DNA from: DAOPYU01 sp942493245
GTDB lineage: Bacteria > Sumerlaeota > Sumerlaeia > UBA8349
Direction: 5' to 3'
Length of the DNA: 64,000 nt
Assembly: GCA_942493245.1 (NCBI GenBank)
Contig: OW818685.1
Location: 3,658,001 to 3,722,000 of the forward strand
The notes beneath the pieces are model-generated. The model searched no databases and had not been told where the DNA came from. It saw nothing but the letters and a program-made list of their open reading frames with translations. Below, one piece after another: positions 44,201 through 51,679 of this stretch. How positions within the stretch are numbered: position 1 is the stretch's first letter; each line of letters starts with the position of its first letter. Made by a program: the position numbers and the translations under genes.

Positions 44201-45949
44201 CTTACGGACCTCGTTGGCGCGTCCCTTGGTCTTGTTCTGAGGATCGAGAAGGATGCGCGTGTAGCGTTGCCGATCGAAATCCGCTCGGATCAGCCCGCAG
44301 TCCCAAGTGCCCAACCAGAATACCCCTTGAGCGTCTTCGTAAATGGAAAGCACTTTCGTCGCATCGAGCGAATTCCCCGTCTCGTCTCTCGTAATCGGAT
44401 AATGGCGGAACCGAACCGTTTTCGGGTCCTTTCCGTCCCACTCGACCCGATCCACTCCGGATCCGTCCGTTCCGACCCAGATTCGTCCCCGGCTGTCTTC
44501 GAAGAGAGTGGCGACCGCATTCGCGATCAGCGAATCGGGATTGTTCGGATCGTGAACGAAATGGGTGTACTTACGGGTGGCTGACGTCGAGTCCGAACCT
44601 TGCGTGAGAAGGGTCAGACCGTTTTTGAGAGGAGGACGGGCCAACGGACGGTAACCGATCCAGAGGTTTCCGGAACGATCTTCCTGAATCGCGGTGACCG
44701 GATCCGGCAGCAGAGCCTGAGTCGAGGAGGTTTCGGTACCCAACTCGTAGTGTTTGAAATGAGGCATCGGAACAAACCGGTTGAGCCCTCCGAATTCGGT
44801 TCCGGCCCAGAGCACACCCGACCGGTCACAGTACAGATCCCAGACACTGTTGTCGGACAGGCTCCGATCGTCGTTGGGATCATGGCCGTAAAGGGCAAAA
44901 GAATACGGTTCGTTCTCGCGGTCGGGCGGGATAATGCTGATGATCCCCTGGCCATAATCGGCAAGCCAGACGGAACCGTTACGGTCCACGCAAATGCCCA
45001 TCATGTTACCGGGAGGCAGGCTCGATGGATCCTCGGAATTGTGCCGGAACCGCTGGATGGTTCCCGTCTTCAGATCGAGACGGCAGGCGCCACCTTCCCA
45101 GAGGCTGATCCAGAGATTGCCGCGCCCGTCTTCCACCATCCCGTTGACATATTCCGAAGTCAGGGCGCGAGGATCGCCGACTCCCATCGGGTAATGGGCG
45201 AGCAGGGTTAGAGACGTGGGATCCTGCGGGGACACGCGATAACTGTACAGACCGTCCGTATCGTAGGCAACCCACAACCGCTCATCACTCCCCCAGTACA
45301 TTTCATTGACCCCATAAGGCAGACCTTCGGTTGTTTGGGCGTCCTGAGACAACAGGGGTTTGGTTTTCACCTTGACCCGTTGAAACGAATCGGTCTGTGG
45401 ATTATAGACGCCAAGACTGTTGGCCGTCCCTACCCAGACTCGTCCCCGAGTATCGGCCGCAAGAGATCGAATGCGGTTGGTTCCCAGTGAGTTCGAGTTG
45501 TCCGGACTATTCTGGTATCGGATAAACTGCTGTTGACCGTTCTGAGTGGCGAGCCGTTTCCGGTTCAGGCCATTGTTGGTTGCCACCCAGAGAGTGCCGT
45601 CAGGCGATTCGGCCACGTCGGTGACGTGATTGCCACTCAATGTTGACGGATCATCCCCGTCGTGATGAAACGAAGTGAAGGTATAACCGTCAAACCGATT
45701 TAACCCATTGGCGGTTCCTACCCAGATCAAACCGTTCCGATCTTGCAGGATACTGGTCACAAAGACCTGGGACAGCCCCTTGTCAACGGAATAGCGGGTG
45801 AACGCGATATTGCTCTGTGCTGCCGGGACACCCAACAGGGCGCCGAGGTACCCCAGAAGCAGGCCCAACAGGCAATACAACCGCCGGAACCTCCTCGACA
45901 AGGGAGCGGGGGGAGCGAAAACCGTCCGAACTGAAAAAGCGATCGTCAT
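41228..45949 (-). CDS. Hybrid two-component sensor kinase with Reg_prop propellers and receiver domain
   Basis: A protein of about 1,573 residues. After an N-terminal signal or anchor, residues about 45-770 hold many Reg_prop propeller blades (repeats such as GLIWVGTANGLNRFDG and GTLWVATNNGLNR). A Y_Y_Y domain (about 800-875) and a membrane segment (about 877-900, SLCVGTAGLLIFGGYRW) follow. A coiled coil and two PAS domains (about 945-1190) lead to HisKA with H1213 in VAHDFNNLL, and a HATPase (NLAINARDA, DTGVGMD, GKGTGLGM). A receiver domain ends the protein, with phospho-acceptor D1504 in VILDYMMP. It resembles the polysaccharide sensors of Bacteroides but lacks the AraC-type DNA-binding end. 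The start at 45949 is the best choice but has only a distant GGAG. It stands upstream of the sugar genes and probably senses the matching glycan outside the inner membrane. Confidence 0.9.
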   Translation of the reverse strand: MTIAFSVRTVFAPPAPLSRRFRRLYCLLGLLLGYLGALLGVPAAQSNIAFTRYSVDKGLSQVFVTSILQDRNGLIWVGTANGLNRFDGYTFTSFHHDGDDPSTLSGNHVTDVAESPDGTLWVATNNGLNRKRLATQNGQQQFIRYQNSPDNSNSLGTNRIRSLAADTRGRVWVGTANSLGVYNPQTDSFQRVKVKTKPLLSQDAQTTEGLPYGVNEMYWGSDERLWVAYDTDGLYSYRVSPQDPTSLTLLAHYPMGVGDPRALTSEYVNGMVEDGRGNLWISLWEGGACRLDLKTGTIQRFRHNSEDPSSLPPGNMMGICVDRNGSVWLADYGQGIISIIPPDRENEPYSFALYGHDPNDDRSLSDNSVWDLYCDRSGVLWAGTEFGGLNRFVPMPHFKHYELGTETSSTQALLPDPVTAIQEDRSGNLWIGYRPLARPPLKNGLTLLTQGSDSTSATRKYTHFVHDPNNPDSLIANAVATLFEDSRGRIWVGTDGSGVDRVEWDGKDPKTVRFRHYPITRDETGNSLDATKVLSIYEDAQGVFWLGTWDCGLIRADFDRQRYTRILLDPQNKTKGRANEVRKIVQDTLGRLWIGTGYAGLFQYDPKTEQVVHFQKTETDPDNLWDDRIYSLLSAPDGAIWIASRNGIGKWNARSQKFVSFGLERGIPYRETYGLLADFRGAGKNYIWVSTLRALARFDVENEVLQNYEYLHQKQITEFQEGAYYQSREGEMFFGGTGGILRFRPASFDSNPIAPRIAITDFRIFNHSIPVGAMPDGRTLLSDEISKTTSLTLSYRDYDFTIELALLDYTDPDRNRYRYRLEGFDKDWIEVDSRRRTPHYMNLTPGHYRFRAQGANCHGAWSKEDAVLTLQIESPFWMMWWFQSLCVGTAGLLIFGGYRWRTNRIRRRNLDLQGNNQMLVEQIAERERVEEKLRQSEERYRALVSNLPAIIFSFDPDTWEAFYISDAVLNTTGYEPVRFMAGGGQTLNSLVVADDRPILQDSVREALANRRSFSVEFRILDKEGRIHWFYARGQGVYDPGGATRQVDGAIFDITEKKAVESRLYDSEMNLAITMDSINEGVVAIDRQGRIVRMNPVAEQMTGWEQRHAIGCNFGEVVNLVQTESRLPVNHQISNHGHGFESPAPGQAYQIVSRVDGRERRVSWSVASIRTQEGESVGSVFVFHDETEKYGLEEELRQAQKMESLGRLAGGVAHDFNNLLGPILGYAEMIQFNSEPGSALNEQADVIMRSAERAAGLTRQLLSFSRKGKTVSVEVEMHQVLDDAIGMLRRTIDPRIELRTYYGAKNAHLMGDPSQLQNAILNLAINARDAMPQGGILDFSTRDVALDAAYCARQPEPVDPGDYLEIRIGDTGVGMDRETLGRIFEPFFTTKELGKGTGLGMASVYSAVKQHQGLIQVQSELGRGTLITLLLPLDEKGEKTETPSGDFSPHGEGLILIVDDEKAIRNVLDDALQQLGYSTILACDGQEGVDMFQQYHTRISAVILDYMMPKRNGREVLAFMRHLNPAVPVLIASGYSFGADEKTFLAEGAVGYIEKPFRIQTIAEKIQEAIQNRG

Positions 45950-46267
45950 CTGGCAGGGGACTCCAACTATTCGCAAATACAACCACACAAACCGTCCGCG
46001 GGGATTGTTTTTGATCGAAAAGAAAACAAAAATCCACCCTTTCCCCAATTGCCCTGAGATTACAGCACGAGCATAGCCAAGTCAAGCAACAACAATTATT
46101 CCAACACTGTTGACCTGACAGGGTGTCAAGAAAATTGTTGACTTTTCCTTCACGCGGGGGAAAATAGCATTTCCACGCATGTGGATGAAGGGCTTGGGTA
46201 GTCAAGCAACCCGGAAGAGGCGACCTTCTGCAAGGTATAACTCTAATAAATTGAAAGGAACAAGATC
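45950..46267. other. Divergent promoter region of the sensor kinase and gapA
   Basis: About 318 bases. The centre (46110-46130) reads TTGACCTGACAGGGTGTCAA, containing the dyad TGACA-GGG-TGTCA, a possible operator for either divergent gene. TTGACT at 46138 is a -35-like site for gapA. Confidence 0.45.
46138..46166 (+). promoter_or_regulatory. Candidate gapA promoter
   Basis: TTGACT (46138-46143), a 17-base spacer and AAAATA (46161-46166). The -35 is good and the -10 weak, so the exact promoter is uncertain. It lies about 100 bases before the gapA start. Confidence 0.35.
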
Positions 46268-47263
46268 ATGACAGTGAAGATCGGTATCAATGGTTTCGGA
46301 CGAATCGGCCGTCTCGTTTTTCGCGCCGCCTTCGAATCCGGCAAAGTCGAAGTGGTCGGAATCAACGACCTCGTGCCCGTGGAAACGCTGGCTCACCTGT
46401 TGAAGTATGACTCCACCCACGGCCGCTTTCAGGGCACGGTGGAAGTCGTGGACGGCGGCATGGTCGTCAACGGCAAGAAAATCCGCTGCACCGCCGAAAA
46501 AGACCCCGCCAGCCTCAAGTGGAACGAAATCGGCGCCACCGTCGTCGTCGAAAGCACCGGCTTCTTCACCAAGCGCGAAGGCGCGGCCAAGCACATGGCC
46601 GCCGGCGCCAAGAAAGTCATCATTTCGGCTCCGTCCCCCGATTGCGATCACACGATCGTGCTCGGCGTGAACGACAAAACCTACGATGCCGCCAAGCATG
46701 ACGTCATCTCCAACGCGTCCTGTACCACCAACTGCCTGGCCCCGGTCTGCCGGGTTCTTCAGGACAAGTTCGGCATCGTTCGCGGCCTGGTGACCACCAT
46801 CCACGCCTACACCAACGACCAGCAGATCCTCGACTTCGCTCACAAAGACCTGCGCCGCGCGCGCGCCGGCGCTCTGAGCATGATCCCGACCACGACCGGC
46901 GCCGCCAAGGCCGTGGCCCTCGTCATGCCCGAGCTGAAAGGCAAGATGGACGGGATGGCGATCCGTGTCCCAACGGCCAACGTCTCCGTCGTGGACCTCG
47001 TGGCCGAACTGGCCACCGATGCGACCGCCGACCAGATCAACGCCGCCCTCAAGGAAGCCGCCAACGGCTCGATGAAAGGCATTCTGGACTACTGCGACGA
47101 ACCGCTGGTCTCGATCGACTTCAACCACTGCCCGGCTTCCTCCTCCGTGGACTCCCTGTGTACCAAGGTGCTCGAAGGCCGCATGGTCAAGGTTCTTTCC
47201 TGGTACGACAACGAATGGGGCTACAGCAACCGCACGGTTGACCTGGCCGTCATGATCGGCTAA
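46268..47263 (+). CDS. gapA: Glyceraldehyde-3-phosphate dehydrogenase
   Basis: A 331-residue NAD-dependent GAPDH that converts glyceraldehyde 3-phosphate to 1,3-bisphosphoglycerate. GINGFGRIGR (about residues 6-15) binds NAD. SNASCTTN holds the catalytic cysteine. RVPTANVSVVDL and the late WYDNEWGYSNRT are strict signatures. INDL after the second strand carries the Asp typical of NAD specificity. GAAAGGA sits before the ATG. The sequence is codon-biased in the manner of highly expressed genes, and its own terminator follows, so it is a one-gene unit. Confidence 0.97.
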   Translation: MTVKIGINGFGRIGRLVFRAAFESGKVEVVGINDLVPVETLAHLLKYDSTHGRFQGTVEVVDGGMVVNGKKIRCTAEKDPASLKWNEIGATVVVESTGFFTKREGAAKHMAAGAKKVIISAPSPDCDHTIVLGVNDKTYDAAKHDVISNASCTTNCLAPVCRVLQDKFGIVRGLVTTIHAYTNDQQILDFAHKDLRRARAGALSMIPTTTGAAKAVALVMPELKGKMDGMAIRVPTANVSVVDLVAELATDATADQINAALKEAANGSMKGILDYCDEPLVSIDFNHCPASSSVDSLCTKVLEGRMVKVLSWYDNEWGYSNRTVDLAVMIG

Positions 47264-47587
47264 GCCTACACCCCCCTGATCCAATCAGGAGTCCCTTCCC
47301 CGTGGGAGCTTTAACCCCGACGGACGGGAAAAAGAAACACAACACGCATGGCCTGGGGAAACATTCCCAGGCCATGTTTTTTTCTCAAGAACAAAAACAG
47401 GAATCAATGTATAACCCCGGTGGGAGAAGACGGACGAGCGGGAAAAGGCGCTATTTCAATTCTCGAATTCTGTACTTTCCTCAACGTCGTATGTTACGCT
47501 CCCTCCGGTCGTTATTCCGGAAGTGAGAATCTCGCTGAATCTGCGATTCCGTGGATTTCGTCGAGACACGAGGAGGAAATGCAATCA
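47264..47587. other. Intergenic region after gapA
   Basis: About 320 bases. It contains the gapA terminator (47347-47383) and the leader of the next gene. No other feature is seen. Confidence 0.5.
47347..47383 (+). terminator. Rho-independent terminator of gapA
   Basis: CATGGCCTGGG pairs with CCCAGGCCATG across an 8-base loop and is followed by seven T residues. The 11-base-pair perfect stem with a T-run is a textbook terminator. Confidence 0.9.
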
Positions 47588-49087
47588 ATGGGGACAGAAA
47601 ACTCTTCGGTCATTCGTCTGAGAAATGTGTCCACACCGGGCGCCCTCCTGTTGTACGGATTCGTTCTGGCACTGCTGATCTGGTGGGCGGGCGGATGGAT
47701 CTGCGGACTTGTTTCCATCTCGGCTGAGAAATGGAACGGTGCGCCTCCCCGGGAGGCCCGTGCGCAACTGCGCGCTCTGCAGAGCTGGATCAATCCCGAC
47801 CAGGCCATCCGGATGGGCAAAGCCTTCCCGGAAGGCCGCCTGTTCACCTATTCCTTCTACGGATTTGCCCTCCTCAACATGGCGACCGCCCGACCCGACG
47901 ACGCCGAGTTCCACGCCGAGGCGCTCGCGGAGATGGAACGCATCATCCCCATCGTGACGGCTCTGGGGAACGAGCTGCCCTTCAGCGCCAGCGCGTCCCT
48001 GAAACCGAAGGGGGGAATCATCGCCGCGGGACATCGCAATCTGCTGAGCGCGGGGTATGCGCTGCTGGGCGGGAAAAACGAGGCGTTCATTCGCGCGTTT
48101 CACGAGGAAAGCGCCCTGCTCGAGGAAGAATACCGCCTGGCAAAAATTCCGATCCTTGAGTCCTACGCCCACAACTGGTGGCCGGTGGACAATTTCTGCG
48201 CTCTGGAGTCCCTGCGTCTCCACGACGTGATCTACGACACGGACTACTCGGAGGCCCGCAACCGGTTCTTCCGGTGGATTCGCGACCATCTCGACGCTGA
48301 GACCGGGATGATGGTGTCCCAGGTGGCCGATGATAACACCGTTCTGGACGGCCCGCGCGGGTGCGCGCTTTCCTGGACGCTCGCTTTCATGCCCGCGCTC
48401 GAACCCGATCTGGCGCGCGAACTCTACCAGCGCTACCGCGACCAGTGGTTCATTTTCTTCGGCGGCGCGACGGGCATTCGCGAGTGGCCGGCAGGACTCG
48501 AAGGCCGCGCGATGGACGCCGACTCGGGTCCCGTAGTGGCCGACATCGGCGCAGGCGCGAGCGGCCTGGGCATCGCCGCCGCCAAGGCCAACGGCGACTG
48601 GGAAAACTTCACGCGAATGGTGCGCGGCATGGAACTGCTGTCGTTTCCTGTCTGGACCTTGAACGGCGAGAAATACTATTTTGCCCGGCAGGTGATCCTG
48701 TGCGACATCCTGGCGTTGTGGGGCAAAACGATACACCCGTGGGATCAGTCAACGGTGACCAATACCACACCGTGGCCCGCGGTCGAAAAGGGCGGCCTGC
48801 TCAAATCGCTGGTCCCCACCTTCCTGCTGATCGCGCTATTGTCTGCGCGGGTGGTGTGGGGGCTGGTCCACGCCTGGCGGGGCCTCGGACCGCGCAGCGA
48901 ATTCCCACTCTGGAACAGATCCAGCCGCGTTTTTTTCGGTGTCGAATGCGCGCTCCTGCTAACCTGGCTGCTCATGCCGGTGTTTCCGTGGTACCTGGCC
49001 CTGCTCGCGCTGATCGTACTCAACCTTTTCGATTGCGGAATGGAACGCCTGCGCCGACGGAGGCTTCTGCGGACGGAGAGCGTCTAA
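47588..49087 (+). CDS. Membrane protein with alpha/alpha-barrel-like central domain, unknown function
   Basis: A protein of about 499 residues. The ATG at 47588 lies 11 bases after AGGAGG; the in-frame ATG at 47579 is only two bases from it, so either could be used. One membrane segment lies near the N-terminus (GALLLYGFVLALLIWWAGGW), and two or three lie in the last 110 residues. Between them about 350 residues form helix pairs with HNWWPVDNFCALESLRLHD, ETGMMVSQVADDN and GATGIREWPAG. This is the look of an alpha/alpha toroid such as linalool dehydratase-isomerase-like or glycosidase-like proteins, with cysteines in DNFCALES and PRGCALSW. I do not assign a reaction. Convergent with the next gene. 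Confidence 0.5.
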   Translation: MGTENSSVIRLRNVSTPGALLLYGFVLALLIWWAGGWICGLVSISAEKWNGAPPREARAQLRALQSWINPDQAIRMGKAFPEGRLFTYSFYGFALLNMATARPDDAEFHAEALAEMERIIPIVTALGNELPFSASASLKPKGGIIAAGHRNLLSAGYALLGGKNEAFIRAFHEESALLEEEYRLAKIPILESYAHNWWPVDNFCALESLRLHDVIYDTDYSEARNRFFRWIRDHLDAETGMMVSQVADDNTVLDGPRGCALSWTLAFMPALEPDLARELYQRYRDQWFIFFGGATGIREWPAGLEGRAMDADSGPVVADIGAGASGLGIAAAKANGDWENFTRMVRGMELLSFPVWTLNGEKYYFARQVILCDILALWGKTIHPWDQSTVTNTTPWPAVEKGGLLKSLVPTFLLIALLSARVVWGLVHAWRGLGPRSEFPLWNRSSRVFFGVECALLLTWLLMPVFPWYLALLALIVLNLFDCGMERLRRRRLLRTESV

Positions 49088-49110
49088 CACCTGTCTCCTT
49101 TTGCCTTCTC

Positions 49111-51156
49111 TCAGGCCGTCGGTTCCTCTCCTCCATTCGGTTTGGGAGATGTTTGGACCTGAAGCGGTTTAGAAACATCCAGAACCCCCTCGGCGTTCCA
49201 GGGGGGGAATCCGAAACGCAGGTATTGGATGGCGGAGTCTGGCGTGGGGGTTCCGCCGCTTTCCCAGATTTTCATCTCCATCCGGGAACCGATTTCGACA
49301 CTCGGGTGTTTCTCTTTCAACACCACCAGACTGAACACGCGGTATTCACCGATCTGTACAAACTGTTGGGCAAACGGTGTCAGGTCGAACGCCGGGTCCG
49401 CGTACGGCTTCAAGTCCTCGATTCCGGCGGGCAACTTCCCTTCATTCTGAGGGTCTTGAACATACTGGGACAGAATCTGCGTAAAGGACGTTGCGTCCTC
49501 CTCCCACGGGTCCGGCAGGACCACCGTGTTGAACGGCTCCATCCGGGCGATGGTCCAGAATCGCTCGGAATTGGGCCGGAACGATTCGTCCAGGTACCGG
49601 GGGATCATTTCCTCGACCGAGTCGGGGTAGTGTCCGCTTTCGCGGCGGTACCGGGCTGAGGCGAACAGGAGACGGGCCATCGCGATGGCCCGGTTGAAAC
49701 GGTCCACCTCGATCTCCGCCGTGGCGCCCCCGCGCGCGAAGGCGGTGAACGGATTTTTGTCGCGCGAGTAGGCATTGAACGGACCTTTGCCTCCTGGGAT
49801 TGTTCGCTTCAATTCTTCCAGTGAAATCCCAGTGGAGGTATACGCCAAACCATCTTTGAGCAGGAGTTCCCAATAAGAAACAGCCACGCGGGTCCCCTGA
49901 GGACAGGGGATCGTGTTTTCCGAGAGGCCCATTGCCTCGAATGACAAATGGAGTATTCGTTGCGCTTTTTCATATTCGGCTCCGTCCTGGCGGAGAACGG
50001 CCGCAGCCTTGCGGTCAATGGCCCGGTACAAAACGGGAGTGAGTATATTCTGGACGACTTGTTTGGGGCCGGACGGCATTCGGAACCAGTCAATCCAGTC
50101 CTCGAACTCTTGCGATTGTTCCTCGATCGTTTTCCGAAGAACCACAACCAACGCCTCCCGTTCCTGGTTCACGGTGGCGGCTCGGAGGCTGACATGTTCC
50201 TGCAGATCGAGTTTCCACGACGCCAGCGTGGCCGCCGCCCACTCCAGCGTTTCCTCCGGGACGAGCGGATCGGAGGCCACCCGGGAAAGGAATCGCTCCA
50301 GGTCGGCAATCCGGTTCTGTTGAGAAACGCCGCTGCTGTCCGAATCCGAGAAAATACATTCGCCGGACTCGATAACAAACCGCTCGATGAGTCGGACGGC
50401 CTTCTCCCGGTCTCCGTCCCGGATGGCCCGATAGACGGTGAGAGTCGGATTCGAGACGATTTCCCCGATATTGTTTCGATCCCTCAACGGATTCTCAGAA
50501 GAATTCTCCCTATCTCCTTCTGCATCCAGGAGGAACCGTTCGATTCGATTCATCTGCTTGACGGTTTCGGTTCCTTCTTTGATGAGGGAGAGATCATCCC
50601 CACCGGATACCGTTCCTTTCTCGATGCCCCGCAATCGTCCCCGAATCATGTCCGCATCCCATTCTTGACGCCCCTTTTCGAAGGCCTGAGTGTTTTTCGG
50701 ACTCAGCTGGGGACGATTCTTTTCTGAATCGAAGGACAATTCATCGGGGGGAAGAGAACGTGAACCCCTGCTATCGTACGACAGAAATTGTTCCGACCGC
50801 CTCTTGAGCCGCCATTTGACCTTCCCCCAGAACCGCGCCTCCTCGGGGGAAATGGAAATGTCGAGAGAGGTGGTGGTAGGGGCATGGGACGCATCCGTTT
50901 GCCATGGAGAAGCGGTTTCCAGGGCTTGGACGGGATTTGTCTCTTCTCTGGGTACAAGCCGGTTCGCCAGAATTTTGTCGCGGGCGGCCCGGCTGGCCCG
51001 GGCTTGCTCTTCGTCATACCCCGTGGGAATGGACAACAGATAGGCGTACAGGATTCCCAAAAGCAGAGGGGGCGCGAGGAGAACGATCAGACACCCTTTG
51101 AGCCATCTGGAGCGTTTGGGTTTGGCGGTTGTGGGTTGGGAGGGTTGAGCGGGCAT
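49111..51156 (-). CDS. Membrane-anchored protein of unknown function
   Basis: A 681-residue protein with one N-terminal membrane anchor (WLKGCLIVLLAPPLLLGILYAYLL, about residues 18-41). The long polar body is predominantly helical and rich in Glu and Arg, without a recognised motif. The Pro/Ala-rich N-terminal tail and the basic KRSRW before the anchor suggest N-in orientation with the body outside. The last 150 residues (YPDSVEEMIPRYLDES) resemble the C-terminal region of pilin-like or DUF1559-like proteins in other bacteria, weakly. AAGGAG precedes the ATG. No neighbour indicates its role. Confidence 0.45.
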   Translation of the reverse strand: MPAQPSQPTTAKPKRSRWLKGCLIVLLAPPLLLGILYAYLLSIPTGYDEEQARASRAARDKILANRLVPREETNPVQALETASPWQTDASHAPTTTSLDISISPEEARFWGKVKWRLKRRSEQFLSYDSRGSRSLPPDELSFDSEKNRPQLSPKNTQAFEKGRQEWDADMIRGRLRGIEKGTVSGGDDLSLIKEGTETVKQMNRIERFLLDAEGDRENSSENPLRDRNNIGEIVSNPTLTVYRAIRDGDREKAVRLIERFVIESGECIFSDSDSSGVSQQNRIADLERFLSRVASDPLVPEETLEWAAATLASWKLDLQEHVSLRAATVNQEREALVVVLRKTIEEQSQEFEDWIDWFRMPSGPKQVVQNILTPVLYRAIDRKAAAVLRQDGAEYEKAQRILHLSFEAMGLSENTIPCPQGTRVAVSYWELLLKDGLAYTSTGISLEELKRTIPGGKGPFNAYSRDKNPFTAFARGGATAEIEVDRFNRAIAMARLLFASARYRRESGHYPDSVEEMIPRYLDESFRPNSERFWTIARMEPFNTVVLPDPWEEDATSFTQILSQYVQDPQNEGKLPAGIEDLKPYADPAFDLTPFAQQFVQIGEYRVFSLVVLKEKHPSVEIGSRMEMKIWESGGTPTPDSAIQYLRFGFPPWNAEGVLDVSKPLQVQTSPKPNGGEEPTA

Positions 51157-51220
51157 TCAGGCGTTCTCCTTCGATTTCGTTGTTTTCTCCGTTTTCTTCG
51201 TGTTTTCTCAACTTCAAACC

Positions 51221-51255
51221 GGCTGTCCCGTTTTTCGCGGAATTTCGGGACAGCC
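51221..51255 (-). promoter_or_regulatory. Leader hairpin upstream of the 49111-51156 gene
   Basis: GGCTGTCCCG and CGGGACAGCC form a perfect stem around a 15-base loop, 65-100 bases before the start codon. It may be a leader structure of the downstream mRNA or a terminator of transcription arriving from 51680. Confidence 0.35.
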
Positions 51256-51607
51256 AAGGGGCGATCCCGGTGGAGTAGGACTTTTTTCGGAAAAACGATC
51301 CCTCTTGTCCCGGGGAAAGACCGAAATGGAAGTCCTCCTCTCCTACTATAGACGTAAAACCTCCCGAAAAGTTGGAAAAGAAAATGAAAAATCCGCATTT
51401 CCCCGTTGGAGGGAGATAAGAGGGGACGGATTCTCGGGATTTTCGGGATGTGGAATCTTTACGGCTGATACAGTGGATCGTTGCATGATCCCAAACCATT
51501 GTTGAGAGTATAAACTCTCTTGAATCAGATGAATAGAAGAAACCCGAGAGGTGATTTGAAAAGAGCACAGGGATCGTTTCGGAGCGTCGAAGCAATGCGG
51601 ACGCCAA

Positions 51608-51651
51608 GCGCCAACGGCGCACTGTTAGACCCGCCTGGGGCATCGCCCAGG
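51608..51651 (+). repeat. Dispersed repeat fragment (GCGCCAACGGCGC/CCTGGGG type)
   Basis: GCGCCAACGGCGC is followed after 13 bases by GCCTGGGGCATCGCCCAGG, the shortened form of the first block of the composite repeats at 20975 and 25469. It confirms that the element is dispersed. Confidence 0.55.
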
Positions 51652-51679
51652 AAAACCGATGGGTTTCTATCGCACGGAC

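Larger units (their letters stand above)
51157..51679. other. Intergenic region with hairpin and repeat
   Basis: About 520 bases between two minus-strand genes. It holds a perfect 10-base-pair hairpin (51221-51255) upstream of the 49111 gene and a GCGCCAACGGCGC repeat fragment (51608-51651) just past the end of the YfhO-like gene. No gene is recognised. Confidence 0.5.

Noticed and set aside
46110..46130. A specific regulator site (for example Fur or a LexA box) in the gapA upstream region
   Set aside because: The dyad TGACA-GGG-TGTCA is short and matches no consensus I can name with confidence.
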